Made by a program: the position numbers and the translations under genes. A stretch of 64,000 nucleotides of DNA from Cellulosimicrobium cellulans (lineage in GTDB: Bacteria; Actinomycetota; Actinomycetes; Actinomycetales; Cellulomonadaceae). This document shows, piece by piece, positions 52,334-61,823 of this stretch (its first letter is position 1; every line of letters begins with the position of its first letter). The DNA lies in assembly GCF_024124905.1 (NCBI RefSeq), contig NZ_JAMXST010000003.1:1-64000 (forward strand), given 5' to 3'. The notes beneath the pieces are model-generated. The model did no database searches, was not told the DNA's origin, and worked only from the letters and a program-made list of their open reading frames with translations.

Positions 52334-52713
52334 GAACGTCCTCGTTCTCCCGCCGGGGCGGGCTCGTCCACCCGCGGGCGACGGTGCCCGACGGCGGACG
52401 CGATCGTGCTGGTGCGGCGCCACCGTCACGGGTGGGTCGGGTCAGGGCTGGTTCGGGGTCGGGACCGGGCCCGAGGTCGGATCCGGTCGGCCGGGTGCCA
52501 CGAAACGACCCGTCAGGGATGGTCACCGGTCGGACCCGTGGCGGAATTCGAGAGTTGCAGCGTGTGCACTGCTTTGTGCTGGACTTCTGTCAACTTCTTG
52601 CGTTGTGCAGTACGGACGTTACGAGACGGACATCCAGGGCGTCAAGGGTCGGCGTGGCGTGGGTACCCCGAGCGACGATGGGCCGGGATCCCCGGAGACG
52701 AAGGAGTCGTGCG
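52334..52713. other. Intergenic region between the GH87 gene and the YCII gene
   Basis: About 380 bases with no convincing gene. It should hold the GH87 promoter (minus strand) and that of the YCII gene. AT-richer bases near 52560-52625 (ctttgtgctggacttctgtc, caacttcttgcgttgtgcag) stand out and may be promoter or operator. Confidence 0.45.
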
Positions 52714-53055
52714 ATGGCGAAGTACCTGATCTCGTTCCCCAGCGGCGAGATGGAGCTCGGTCCAGGCGGCCTCGAGGCCGCCGCGGACGCGGCGCACACG
52801 GTGGTGCGCGAGGCCAAGGAGGCCGGAGTCTGGGTGTTCGGCGGCGGGATCGACGAGAGCGTCCCGCCGGTCCTGGTCTCCGGGGACGGCACCGTCACCG
52901 AGGGCACGTACCCGCAGACCGCCCGGATCGAGGGCGGCTACACCGTGCTGGACGTACCCACGCGTGACGACGCGCTCCGGTGGGCGGCGAAGATCGCCGT
53001 CGCCTGCCGCTGCCGCCAGGAGGTGCGCGTGTTCCAGGACGACCCCGAGAGCTGA
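52714..53055 (+). CDS. YCII-related domain protein
   Basis: 113 residues with a ferredoxin-like fold: KYLISFPSGEMELGPGGLEA, VVREAKEAGVWVFGGGIDES and GYTVLDVPTRDDALRWAAKI. The family has a conserved His-Asp pair in many members; here only part is visible, so enzymatic activity is uncertain. GAAGGAG precedes the ATG. Confidence 0.85.
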   Translation: MAKYLISFPSGEMELGPGGLEAAADAAHTVVREAKEAGVWVFGGGIDESVPPVLVSGDGTVTEGTYPQTARIEGGYTVLDVPTRDDALRWAAKIAVACRCRQEVRVFQDDPES

Positions 53056-53104
53056 CGGCTCCCCGGCGCGGCCGTGCGCACCGGCGCCGTCGATCCTCGT
53101 GCTG

Positions 53105-53995
53105 CTACCCGGTGGTGCGCGTGAGTCGGGCGGTCGCCACGGCCACGTGCAGCGCTGCGCGTGCGGCGGCGACCTCCGGGTGCGCCCGGGTCCCGCGACG
53201 GTAGGCGAGCGAGGTCCGACGGCGGATGGCGAGCGGCGTGAGGACCACACCCGTGGGAGGGTTCCCGGCCGCGAGGTCCGGGACGAGCGCGACGCCCTGC
53301 CCGGCGGCGACCAGCGCGAGGACCGCACCGAAGTCGTCCGCGTGGTGACGGATGCCGGGGGCGTAGCCCGCGGCCTCGCAGGCCCTGAGGGTCAGCGTGT
53401 GGCACAGGGTCCCGGGCGTCCCGGCGATCCAGGGCGCGTCGCGACGATCGGCGAGCGACCCGGCGTCCAGGGCGGCCAGGTGGACCGTCTCCTCCAGCAG
53501 CGGCTCCGTCTCGACGCCGGGCCCGACCGTGAGCGGGACGTGGTCGTACTCCTGGACCAGCGCGACGTCGACCGCGTCCCCGCGCAGCGCGGCGGGGACC
53601 GTCGCGGGGTCGAGCTCGGAGACCAGGAGCCGCAACCCCGGGTGGTCGGAGCTCAGGCGCACGACCGCGGGCGTGAGCAGGGTCGGCACGGCGGTCGGGA
53701 AGACGCCGATGCGCAGCGTCCCGCGGAGCGTCGTGGCGGCCGAGGCGAGGTCCGCGTCGGCCTCGCGGAGGATCTCCAGGATCTTCTCGGTGTGCTCGAC
53801 GAGCCGCTCGGCGGCCGCGGTGAGCCGGACCCGGCGGCCCGACCGCTCCAGCAGGGGCACCCCGGCGTCGCGCTCGAGCGCGGAGAGCTGCTGCGACACG
53901 GCCGACGGCGTGTAGGTGAGCGCCTCGGCCACCGCCGCGATGGTTCCTCGGTGCGAGAGCTCCCGGAGCAGTCGGAGCCTGCGGACGTCGAGCAT
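53105..53995 (-). CDS. LysR-family transcriptional regulator
   Basis: 296 residues. N-terminal winged helix (MLDVRRLRLLRELSHRGTIA, AVAEALTYTPSAVSQQLSAL) and a type-2 periplasmic-binding-like effector domain (LRIGVFPTAVPTLLTPAVVR, DVALVQEYDHVPL). It is divergent from the DapA-like gene with 71 bases between the starts, the usual layout for a regulator and its target. TAAGTT ends 6 bases before the ATG, suggesting a leaderless transcript. The effector is unknown. Confidence 0.9.
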   Translation of the reverse strand: MLDVRRLRLLRELSHRGTIAAVAEALTYTPSAVSQQLSALERDAGVPLLERSGRRVRLTAAAERLVEHTEKILEILREADADLASAATTLRGTLRIGVFPTAVPTLLTPAVVRLSSDHPGLRLLVSELDPATVPAALRGDAVDVALVQEYDHVPLTVGPGVETEPLLEETVHLAALDAGSLADRRDAPWIAGTPGTLCHTLTLRACEAAGYAPGIRHHADDFGAVLALVAAGQGVALVPDLAAGNPPTGVVLTPLAIRRRTSLAYRRGTRAHPEVAAARAALHVAVATARLTRTTG

Positions 53996-54066
53996 AAGGA
54001 GAACTTACGGCATGCCGCACGAACAGGAACTAGACCCGACGACGTGGTCGGCCCAGAGTGGCCGTC

Positions 54067-55074
54067 ATGGAGCTCTCCGGTCTCTACGTCCCCCTGGTCA
54101 CCCCGTTCACCGACGACGACCGCCTCGACCTCGACGCGCTCGCGACGCTCGCCGCAGCGGTGCTCGACGAGGGCGCGGCGGGCGTCGTCGCCCTGGGCAC
54201 GACCGGAGAGCCGGCGACGCTGACTCGCGCCGAGGCGCGTCAGGTCGTCGACGTCTGCGCCGAGGTCTGCGCAGGACACGACCGGCACCTCGTCGTCGGC
54301 ACGGGGACGAGCAGCACCGCCGCGTCCGTCGACCTCATCACGGCCCTCGACCCCCGAGCGACGGCCGCGCTCGTCGCGGTCCCGTCGTACACGCGCCCCT
54401 CCCAGGAGGGCGTTGTCGAGCACGTCCGGCGCCTCGCGGCGGCGGCCCCCGTCCCGCTGGTCGTCTACAACGTCCCGTACCGGACGGGCCTGACCCTCAC
54501 GGCGGACACGCTCCACCGGCTCGCCGACCTGCCCGGCGTGGCCGGGTTCAAGCACACGGTGGGCTCGATCGACGACACGACGGTCACGTTCCTGAGCGCC
54601 CTTCGGCCCGACGTGTCCGTGCTCGCCGGCGACGACCTGTACGCGGGGCCGCTGATCTCCCTCGGCGCCCGCGGCGCGATCACCGCGAGCGCCAACGTGG
54701 CCCCGTGCGCCTATGCCGAGCTGATCGAAGCCTGGCGGCACGGCCCGGCGCACCGGGCCCGCACGGTGCACGACGCGCTCGTCCCGCTCACGCGCGCCCT
54801 CTTCGCCGAGCCCAATCCCGCGGTGATCAAGGCCGTCCTCGCCGCCGACGGCCGGATCGCCAGCCCGCGCGTGCGGCTCCCGCTGCTCCCGGCGTCCCCG
54901 GACGCGCTCTCGGCGGCCCTCGCGTCCCGCGACGCACTGCTGGGCTCCCTCCGGGCAGCCGGACCGGCGGCGGCCCCGGCCCACCGGCGCACCACCGGCG
55001 CACCACCGACGCACCACCGCGCGGCACACGCGAGGACGCGCGGCCGGTCGGGAGGTGACCTTCCTCGATCATGA
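54067..55074 (+). CDS. DapA/NanA-superfamily aldolase or dehydratase
   Basis: 335 residues. A class I aldolase barrel: GLYVPLVTPFTDDDRLDLDA, GVVALGTTGEPATLTRAEAR, VYNVPYRTG with the catalytic Tyr, and FKHTVGSIDD with the Schiff-base Lys. GTTGE and the YNVP/K pair are diagnostic of the family (dihydrodipicolinate synthase, N-acetylneuraminate lyase and relatives). Because a separate lysine-pathway dapA is expected elsewhere, this LysR-controlled copy may act on another keto acid. The C-terminal 45 residues are a low-complexity His/Arg-rich tail. An upstream GTG is possible. Confidence 0.85.
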   Translation: MELSGLYVPLVTPFTDDDRLDLDALATLAAAVLDEGAAGVVALGTTGEPATLTRAEARQVVDVCAEVCAGHDRHLVVGTGTSSTAASVDLITALDPRATAALVAVPSYTRPSQEGVVEHVRRLAAAAPVPLVVYNVPYRTGLTLTADTLHRLADLPGVAGFKHTVGSIDDTTVTFLSALRPDVSVLAGDDLYAGPLISLGARGAITASANVAPCAYAELIEAWRHGPAHRARTVHDALVPLTRALFAEPNPAVIKAVLAADGRIASPRVRLPLLPASPDALSAALASRDALLGSLRAAGPAAAPAHRRTTGAPPTHHRAAHARTRGRSGGDLPRS

Positions 55075-55099
55075 CGATCGATTCCAGTATCGTTGCGAC

Positions 55100-55570
55100 A
55101 TGCATGCGATCGGATTACTCGCGAGCCTGCGCCGAGACCTCGGCCCGCGACGTCGAGCGGTGCTTCCGGTGGCGCTCGTACTGATCACCGCTGCTGCCAC
55201 CGTGTCCTGCGGGACCGGGACCTCCGCCTGCGACCCGTCCCGGGTGCTGGCCACGGAGGCCGGGCCGGAGGACTCGGTGGACCTGAGTTCCCCGGACGTC
55301 GACCCGGGATCGATCGGCGAGACCCGGCTTCTCCACGAGCAGGACGGGTACGCGTTCTTCCTCGCCGAGTCGCTCGAGCCGGACACCGCCTTCTGCCTGT
55401 GGATCGAGCGCGACGGCGCGTTCATCGGGAGCGGGTGCGGGGGTCCGACGATCCGCACGAGCCTGCCCCCGGAGCAGGTCAGCGCTGCCTACGACGCGGG
55501 CGGTGACGTCGCCGAGCGGGCAGCGAGCGACTGGGACTGGACCGACGGGTGCCTGGCGGTCTCGACGTAG
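55100..55570 (+). CDS. Putative lipoprotein
   Basis: 156 residues. The N-terminus is basic, then a hydrophobic stretch (RAVLPVALVLITAAATVSCG) ends in a lipobox (TVSC), so the mature protein should be a lipid-anchored surface protein with three further cysteines (ACDPSR, AFCLWIERDG, GSGCGGPT). The globular part is not recognised. TATCGT ends 6 bases before the ATG, suggesting a leaderless transcript. A 6-5-6 inverted repeat (tcgatc...gatcga, 55065-55081) just upstream could be an operator. Confidence 0.75.
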   Translation: MHAIGLLASLRRDLGPRRRAVLPVALVLITAAATVSCGTGTSACDPSRVLATEAGPEDSVDLSSPDVDPGSIGETRLLHEQDGYAFFLAESLEPDTAFCLWIERDGAFIGSGCGGPTIRTSLPPEQVSAAYDAGGDVAERAASDWDWTDGCLAVST

Positions 55571-55674
55571 CGACCGCTCCCCCGAACGCGAGGACGAGCG
55601 CCCTGACGGTGACGATCCGCGTCCGGTGGCGATTTTCCGTTGCCCCCGGGTGCGCACGCGTCGAGAGTGTCGGC

Positions 55675-56220
55675 ATGCTGATCAGACGCGAGCGCCCGTC
55701 CGACGTCCCGGCGATCCGGGCGGTCACCGCGGACGCGTTCTCCGCGGTCGAGCACGCCGCCCCGTCCGTCGAGCCGGACGGCGCACCCGGCGAGGCCACC
55801 CTGGTCGGGTGGCTGCGCGAGGACGGCGGGTGGATCCCGGAGCTGTCGCTGGTCGCCGAGACCGGACTGCCCGACCCGCAGGTCGTCGGTCACGTGGTCG
55901 CCACCCGCGGGCGGCTCGGGGACCGGCCGGCGCTGGGGCTCGGGCCGCTCAGCGTCCGTCGCGACCACCAGCAGCGCGGAGTGGGTTCCGCGCTGATGCA
56001 CACGATCCTCGGCGCGGCGGACGCCCTCGCGGAACCCGTCGTGGTGCTACTCGGGGAGCCGGCCCTCTACTCCCGGTTCGGGTTCGTGCCCGCCAGCGCC
56101 CTCGGGATCGAGGCTCCCGAGCCGGCGTGGGGGGACTACTTCCAGGCGCGCGCCCTGAGCGCGTGGCGCGACGAGTACGCGGGCCGGTTCACCTACGCCG
56201 CCCCGTTCGACCGCCTGTGA
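55675..56220 (+). CDS. GNAT-family N-acetyltransferase
   Basis: 181 residues. IRRERPSDVPAIRAVTADAF opens the fold; LGPLSVRRDHQQRGVGSALM holds the acetyl-CoA-binding R/Q-x-x-G-x-G/A loop; LLGEPALYSRFGFVPASALG follows, as in YhbS-like enzymes. The acceptor is unknown. Other ATGs upstream would add an unlikely sequence. Confidence 0.87.
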   Translation: MLIRRERPSDVPAIRAVTADAFSAVEHAAPSVEPDGAPGEATLVGWLREDGGWIPELSLVAETGLPDPQVVGHVVATRGRLGDRPALGLGPLSVRRDHQQRGVGSALMHTILGAADALAEPVVVLLGEPALYSRFGFVPASALGIEAPEPAWGDYFQARALSAWRDEYAGRFTYAAPFDRL

Positions 56221-56285
56221 CGTGAGGCCGTGCGGCGTGCGCACGACGACGGGACGCCACCCGGGCGCCGAGCGCGCCCCTCTGC

Positions 56286-57470
56286 CTAGCCGAACGCCAC
56301 GACGGCGACGCCCGCAGCGACCGTCAGGGGCGCGAGCACGAGGCCCTGCCGGACCACGTGCCACGCGGGCGGCGGCCCCTGCTCGAACGCGTGACGGCGG
56401 TACTGCTGCCACCACAGCACGGTCGCGAGCGACGCCCACGGCGTGACGAGCGGCCCGGCGTTCACCGCGACGAGCAGGGTCGCGAGCCGGTCGACGCTCT
56501 CCCCCGCCGCGGGCAGCAGCGCGAGGAACGCGGGCAGGTTGTTGACGAGGTTCGCCGCGACGACGCCGGTCGCAGCGAGCCGCGCGAGGTCGCCCGGGCC
56601 GGTGCCCGTGCCGGCGACGGCGGCGAGGAGGTCGCCGAGCCCGTGCGCGTGCCACGTCTCGACGACGACGAACAGCGCGGCGACGACGAGCGCCGACCGC
56701 CACGGCAGCATCTCCCGCACGGGCACGAGGGGCTGCACGCGCCGCCACCATGTCGCCAGCACGAGGACCGCGGCGCCCGCGAGCGCCGTCGGCGCGACGG
56801 GCAGCTCGACCGCGAACGCGACCGCGAGGAGCGCGACGACGGCGGCGGTGACCCGGAGGAGCACCTGGTCGGGCGGCGTCGGGCCGGTTCCCCCGAGCGT
56901 GAAGCGTCCGCGCAGGTCACGGCCGTGCAGCACGAGCAGGACCACGATCGTGACGGCGAGGACCGCGAGCGCGGGCGCCCACATCACCCCGACGTACCCG
57001 GAGCCGAACCGGTGCGCCGCGAGCAGGTTGGTCAGGTTCGAGACGGGCAGGAGCAGCGACGCCGTGTTGGCGAGCGCGAGGACCGTGAGAGCGAGCGGCA
57101 GGGGCCTCGTGCCCGTGCGGCGCGCGAGGGCGAGCACGACGGGCGTGACGAGCACCGCCGTCGTGTCGAGCGACAGCACGACCGTGCTCGCCGTCGCGAG
57201 GACCACGACGAGCCCCCACAGGGCGAGCCGCCGCCCCCGGGCGAGCCGCGCCGCCCGCCCGGCGACGGCGTCGAACAGGCCCGCGCCCGCGCACAGCTCG
57301 GCGACGACCGTGATCGCGAGCAGGAAGACCAGCACCGGGCCGGTCCGCGCGAGCAGGTCGCGCGCGTCGGCGGCGGGGAGCAGCCCCGTCGCGGGCAGCA
57401 CGACGACGACCACCGCCGCGACGAGCCACAGCGGCACACGGCGGCGCGCCGGTGCTCCCGAGGCGTTCAC
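56286..57470 (-). CDS. ArsB/NhaD-like (SLC13 superfamily) anion permease
   Basis: 394 residues, about eleven helices. TVLALANTASLLLPVSNLTN and VAANLVNNLPAFLALLPAAG are the paired motifs of the ArsB/CitT superfamily; NAGPLVTPWASLATVLWWQQ matches the ArsB GPxLTPxGSLATLLW motif. ArsB exports arsenite, but related proteins move sodium, silicon or dicarboxylates. GTG start with TACGAT ending 6 bases upstream, a leaderless start. It is divergent from an ArsR regulator and a CDF transporter, so a metal or metalloid role is likely. Confidence 0.85.
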   Translation of the reverse strand: MNASGAPARRRVPLWLVAAVVVVVLPATGLLPAADARDLLARTGPVLVFLLAITVVAELCAGAGLFDAVAGRAARLARGRRLALWGLVVVLATASTVVLSLDTTAVLVTPVVLALARRTGTRPLPLALTVLALANTASLLLPVSNLTNLLAAHRFGSGYVGVMWAPALAVLAVTIVVLLVLHGRDLRGRFTLGGTGPTPPDQVLLRVTAAVVALLAVAFAVELPVAPTALAGAAVLVLATWWRRVQPLVPVREMLPWRSALVVAALFVVVETWHAHGLGDLLAAVAGTGTGPGDLARLAATGVVAANLVNNLPAFLALLPAAGESVDRLATLLVAVNAGPLVTPWASLATVLWWQQYRRHAFEQGPPPAWHVVRQGLVLAPLTVAAGVAVVAFG

Positions 57471-57523
57471 GTCGCGATCGTAAGTCCCGCGACACGGCCA
57501 CGGATCAGGGCCGCCCCCGAACC

Positions 57524-57583
57524 GCCGAACCCGGGGTCGGTCCCCACGACGCCGCGCCGGTGGGGAGCGATCCCGGGTTCGGC
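57524..57583. repeat. 60-bp palindromic element, copy 3
   Basis: The arms GCCGAACCCGGGGT and its mirrored end CCCGGGTTCGGC enclose a GTCCCCAC/GTGGGGA inner stem. The copy sits between the divergent ArsB-like and ArsR genes, where a terminator would make no sense. Confidence 0.92.
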
Positions 57584-57605
57584 CTCGTGGGCGTGCGCAC
57601 TCCGT

Positions 57606-57611
57606 TAGTAT
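57606..57611 (+). promoter_or_regulatory. -10 box of the ArsR-family gene
   Basis: TAGTAT ends 6 bases before the ATG. It overlaps an inverted repeat, GTATCT at 57608-57613 and AGATAC at 57626-57631, that reaches into the start of the gene and is a candidate operator for autorepression. Confidence 0.6.
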
Positions 57612-57617
57612 CTGCGT

Positions 57618-58030
57618 ATGCGTGAAGATACGAAGGCATGCACCTTCGGGGTGGAGAGCCAGTACGTCGAGCTCGCGGCGGAGGTGTTCTCGCTGCTCGC
57701 GGACGCGACGCGCGTCCGGATCGTCCTCGCCCTGCGCGACACCGAGCTGCCGGTCAACGCGCTCGCGGAGATCGTCGGCAAGTCGCCGACGGCCGTCTCC
57801 CAGCACCTCGCCAAGCTGCGCTGGGGTCGCATCGTCCGCGCCCGGCAGGAGGGCAACCGCGTCTTCTACTCGCTCGTCGACGAGCATGCGCGGACGCTCG
57901 TGACCCAGGCCGTCTTCCAGGCGCAGCACGCCGTGGACGACCACCCCGCGCACCACGCCGACGACGCGCACGCCACGGTCGACGGCTCCTCCCCCGCCGC
58001 CGGGACCGCCACGTCCACGGCGGCGGACCG

Positions 58031-58034
<4 letters not shown>
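57618..58034 (+). CDS. ArsR-family metal-responsive repressor
   Basis: 138 residues. The winged helix is clear: VESQYVELAAEVFSLLADAT, RVRIVLALRDTELPVNALAE, VGKSPTAVSQHLAKLRWGRI and RARQEGNRVFYSL. The C-terminal helix carries AVDDHPAHHADDAHATVDG, a His/Asp-rich segment at the place of the zinc-type alpha-5 site of CzrA/NmtR. Its ATGA overlaps the CDF gene, so it is cotranslated with it. It probably senses Zn, Co or Ni and controls the efflux genes on both sides. The second metal ligand set used by ArsR for arsenic (paired Cys in alpha-3) is absent. Confidence 0.9.
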
Positions 58035-59080
<1,046 letters not shown>

Positions 59081-59144
59081 CCGGCCGCCGGCGTCCCGCG
59101 CCGCCGAACCGGGGCTCGCTCCCGATTGGGCGCTCCCCTGGGCC

Positions 59145-59204
59145 GCCGAACCCGGGGTTCCTCCCCACGGGGCGGCGATCGTCGGGAGCGACCCCGGGTT
59201 CGGC
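59145..59204. repeat. 60-bp palindromic element, copy 4
   Basis: Same ends and length as the other three copies. It lies between the CDF and ligase genes, and a degenerate partial copy precedes it at about 59102-59144. Confidence 0.9.
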
Positions 59205-59252
59205 ACCGGCGGGAGCACGGGCGGACGTGGGTGGTCGGCGTGAGGATGGAGC

Positions 59253-60902
59253 ATGCTGCTCGCCGAGGTCGCCGCCACGTCCGACGCCGTCGCCGCCACG
59301 CGCTCGCGCCTCGCCAAGCGCGCGGCCATCGCGGATCTGCTGCGCCGCGTCGCTGCCGACGCAGGCCCGACCGGCGCGGCTGACGACTCCGCCGACCGGG
59401 CCGCGCGCGACGAGGTCGAGATCGCCGTCGCGTACCTCGCGGGCGAGCTGCGCCAGCGGCGCACGGGACTCGGGTGGCGGTCGCTGCGCGACCTGCCCAC
59501 CCCGGCCGAGGAGCCGAGCCTCACCCTGACCGCGGTCGACGCCGCGTTCGCGCGCATGGCCGGTCTCTCCGGTCCCGGCTCGGCGACGGCCCGCCAGGCC
59601 GAGGCCGCCGCGCTGTTCGGTGCCGCGACGGCGCGCGAGCAGTCGCTCCTCGCGGGGCTCGTCTCGGGCGAGCTGCGACAGGGCGCGCTCGACTCGGTCG
59701 TGGTCGACGCCGTCGCCGAGGCCGCCGGGGTGCCCGCCGACGCGGTGCGCCGCGCGGTCATGCTCGCGGGCGCGACGGGACCGGTCGCGCGCGCCGCGCT
59801 CACGGCCGGGAGCCCCGAGGCCGCGACCGAGGCTCTCGCGACGTTCCGACTCACGGTCGGCCGTCCCGTCCGGCCGATGCTCGCGCAGTCAGCGTCCGAC
59901 GTCGGTGCCGCGCTCGAGAAGCTCGGCGCCGGACCCGGCGGCAAGGGAGTCGCAGAGGGCGAGCGCCCGCCGTCGGGCACCGCGGTGGCCGTGGACGTGA
60001 AGCTCGACGGGATCCGCATCCAAGTGCACCGCGACGGTGACGACGTGCGCGTCTTCACGCGCTCGCTCGACGACATCACCGAGCGCGTCCCGGAGATCGT
60101 CGCCGCGACGCGGTCCCTCCCGGCCCGGGCGCTCGTGCTCGACGGCGAGGCGCTCGTCGTCGGGCCCGACGGCGTCCCGCGCCCCTTCCAGGAGACCGCG
60201 GCCCGCTCCGCGACCCAGGGCGAGCGGAGCGCCGCCGAGGAGGCCGAGCTCGCGGCGTCGCTCGAGCTGTCGCCGTTCTTCTTCGACGCGCTGCACGTCG
60301 ACGGCCGCGACCTGCTCGACGAGCCGCTGCGCGACCGGCTCGCGGTGCTCGACGACGTGGCGGGCCCCCACGCCGTCCGACGCCTCGTCACCGCCGACCC
60401 CGACGCCGCGACCGCGTTCTTCGAGGGCGCGGTGGCCGAGGGGCAGGAGGGCGTCGTGGTGAAGTCGCTCGACACCCCCTACGCGGCCGGGCGGCGCGGC
60501 GCGGGCTGGGTCAAGGTCAAGCCCCGGCACACGCTCGACCTCGTCGTGCTCGCGGTCGAGCAGGGCTCGGGCCGGCGCCGCGGGTGGCTGTCCAACATCT
60601 GGCTCGGCGCGCGCGACCCCGACGGTGGGTTCGTCATGCTCGGCAAGACGTTCAAGGGCATGACGGACGAGATGCTGGAGTGGCAGACGCGCCGGTTCCG
60701 CGAGCTGGAGACGTCCGACGACGGGTACGTGGTGCACGTCCGGCCGGAGCAGGTCGTCGAGATCGCGTTCGACGGGCTCCAGCGGTCCACCCGCTACCCC
60801 GGCGGCCTCGCGCTCCGGTTCGCGCGCGTGCTGCGCTACCGCGACGACAAGACCGCCGACGAGGCCGACACGATCGACGCGGTGCGCGCGCTCGTGCGGT
60901 AG
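59253..60902 (+). CDS. ATP-dependent DNA ligase (LigB-type)
   Basis: 549 residues. An N-terminal helical DNA-binding domain ([20 protein letters not shown]) is followed by the nucleotidyltransferase domain: motif [14 protein letters not shown] with the catalytic Lys, motif [19 protein letters not shown], motif [17 protein letters not shown], motif [16 protein letters not shown] and an OB-fold end ([18 protein letters not shown]). Actinobacteria carry such ligases beside the NAD-dependent LigA for repair or end joining. No Ku or polymerase gene is near. The chosen ATG gives the full helical domain. Confidence 0.93.
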   Translation: MLLAEVAATSDAVAATRSRLAKRAAIADLLRRVAADAGPTGAADDSADRAARDEVEIAVAYLAGELRQRRTGLGWRSLRDLPTPAEEPSLTLTAVDAAFARMAGLSGPGSATARQAEAAALFGAATAREQSLLAGLVSGELRQGALDSVVVDAVAEAAGVPADAVRRAVMLAGATGPVARAALTAGSPEAATEALATFRLTVGRPVRPMLAQSASDVGAALEKLGAGPGGKGVAEGERPPSGTAVAVDVKLDGIRIQVHRDGDDVRVFTRSLDDITERVPEIVAATRSLPARALVLDGEALVVGPDGVPRPFQETAARSATQGERSAAEEAELAASLELSPFFFDALHVDGRDLLDEPLRDRLAVLDDVAGPHAVRRLVTADPDAATAFFEGAVAEGQEGVVVKSLDTPYAAGRRGAGWVKVKPRHTLDLVVLAVEQGSGRRRGWLSNIWLGARDPDGGFVMLGKTFKGMTDEMLEWQTRRFRELETSDDGYVVHVRPEQVVEIAFDGLQRSTRYPGGLALRFARVLRYRDDKTADEADTIDAVRALVR

Positions 60903-60909
60903 GGGGTGG

Positions 60910-61623
60910 TCAGCTCGGGCGGGCCGAGGGGTCCGGCGCGACGAGGCGGACGGTGCCGTCCCGGTCGACGAGCGCTCGCCGGCCGGTCGCGTGGTCGAGC
61001 ACGTCGACGACGTCGTCCTCCGGCGTCACCGTCACGGTGAACAGCGGTCGGCTGCCGCCGAGCGCGGGGTACGGCTGGAGCGCGCCCACCCCGGCCTCGG
61101 CGCGTGACCTCTGCTCGGACGTCAGCCGTGCCCACGAGAGCCGCTCGCGCAGCCAGGTCGGCTGCGCCTCGACCGACCGCGGGAACCGCTCCAGGTCGCG
61201 GGCGAAGTCGGCGGGGCCGGCCGGGGGCAGGAAGCCGGGTTCGGTGTCGACGTCGTACGACGCGTCGACCTCGCCGTCCGCGCGCACCGTCATCGACACG
61301 GTGAACCAGGCCCCCCGGCCGGGCGCCGCCGTCGCTGCCCGCAGCTCGGCGAGCGCCTCCGCGAACGTCGAGGAGGTCGGCTTCTGCGCGAGGGGCGGTG
61401 GCCACGCGCCGCGGAGCGACACGTGCGACTGCGTCCGGTCGGCCACGACGAACGCGCGGTACGACAGCTCGTCCCACGGCTCGGTCTGGGCCGCCGCCAG
61501 CTCCTTGGCCAGCACGCCCAGCAGGCGCGTCTGCGCCTCGGCCGCGGCGGCATGCTCGGCGGAGGGCCGCTCCTCCCCGTGCCCGCGCCCGCCGAGCGGC
61601 CACCAGCCGCCGCGCGGGCTCAC
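60910..61623 (-). CDS. DUF600/YezG-like protein of unknown function
   Basis: About 237 residues. A helical start (EAQTRLLGVLAKELAAAQTE) leads to beta-rich sequence GAWFTVSMTVRADGEVDASY, DVDTEPGF and a later FARDLERFPRSVEAQPTWLR. The G-x-W, FPR and P-x-WL pattern resembles the DUF600/YezG group, some of which are toxin immunity proteins, but similarity is modest. It is convergent with the ligase gene, 7 bases apart. The start is uncertain; a GTG at 61743 would add 40 unlikely residues. Confidence 0.6.
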   Translation of the reverse strand: MSPRGGWWPLGGRGHGEERPSAEHAAAAEAQTRLLGVLAKELAAAQTEPWDELSYRAFVVADRTQSHVSLRGAWPPPLAQKPTSSTFAEALAELRAATAAPGRGAWFTVSMTVRADGEVDASYDVDTEPGFLPPAGPADFARDLERFPRSVEAQPTWLRERLSWARLTSEQRSRAEAGVGALQPYPALGGSRPLFTVTVTPEDDVVDVLDHATGRRALVDRDGTVRLVAPDPSARPS

Positions 61624-61774
61624 GGGCGCGCCGTCCTGACCCGCGCCGCGCCGCGACCCGGCGTTCCGAACCCGACGACCGCCATCGCACGCCTCCCCGT
61701 CCCGGCCCTCGACCGGGGCCGACCTCTGCGCATTCTTCCGCACGCCCGAACCCCGCCCGTCCCGGGAGACGACC

Positions 61775-61811
61775 GTGCCCGCGTCACGGCACGAGGCCGT
61801 GACGCGGGCAC
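61775..61811 (-). terminator. Terminator hairpin of the CBM/FIVAR gene
   Basis: A 15-bp perfect stem (gtgcccgcgtcacgg with ccgtgacgcgggcac) and 7-nt loop just past the stop at 61824. Confidence 0.85.
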
Positions 61812-61823
61812 GTCGGGTGCGGG

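Noticed and set aside
48662-52729. 1355-codon frame opposite the GH87 gene
   Set aside because: Antisense shadow; the minus strand has the signal peptide, CBMs and the beta-helix domain.
57480-57617. Terminator role for the palindrome between the ArsB-like and ArsR genes
   Set aside because: The genes diverge, so no transcript ends there.
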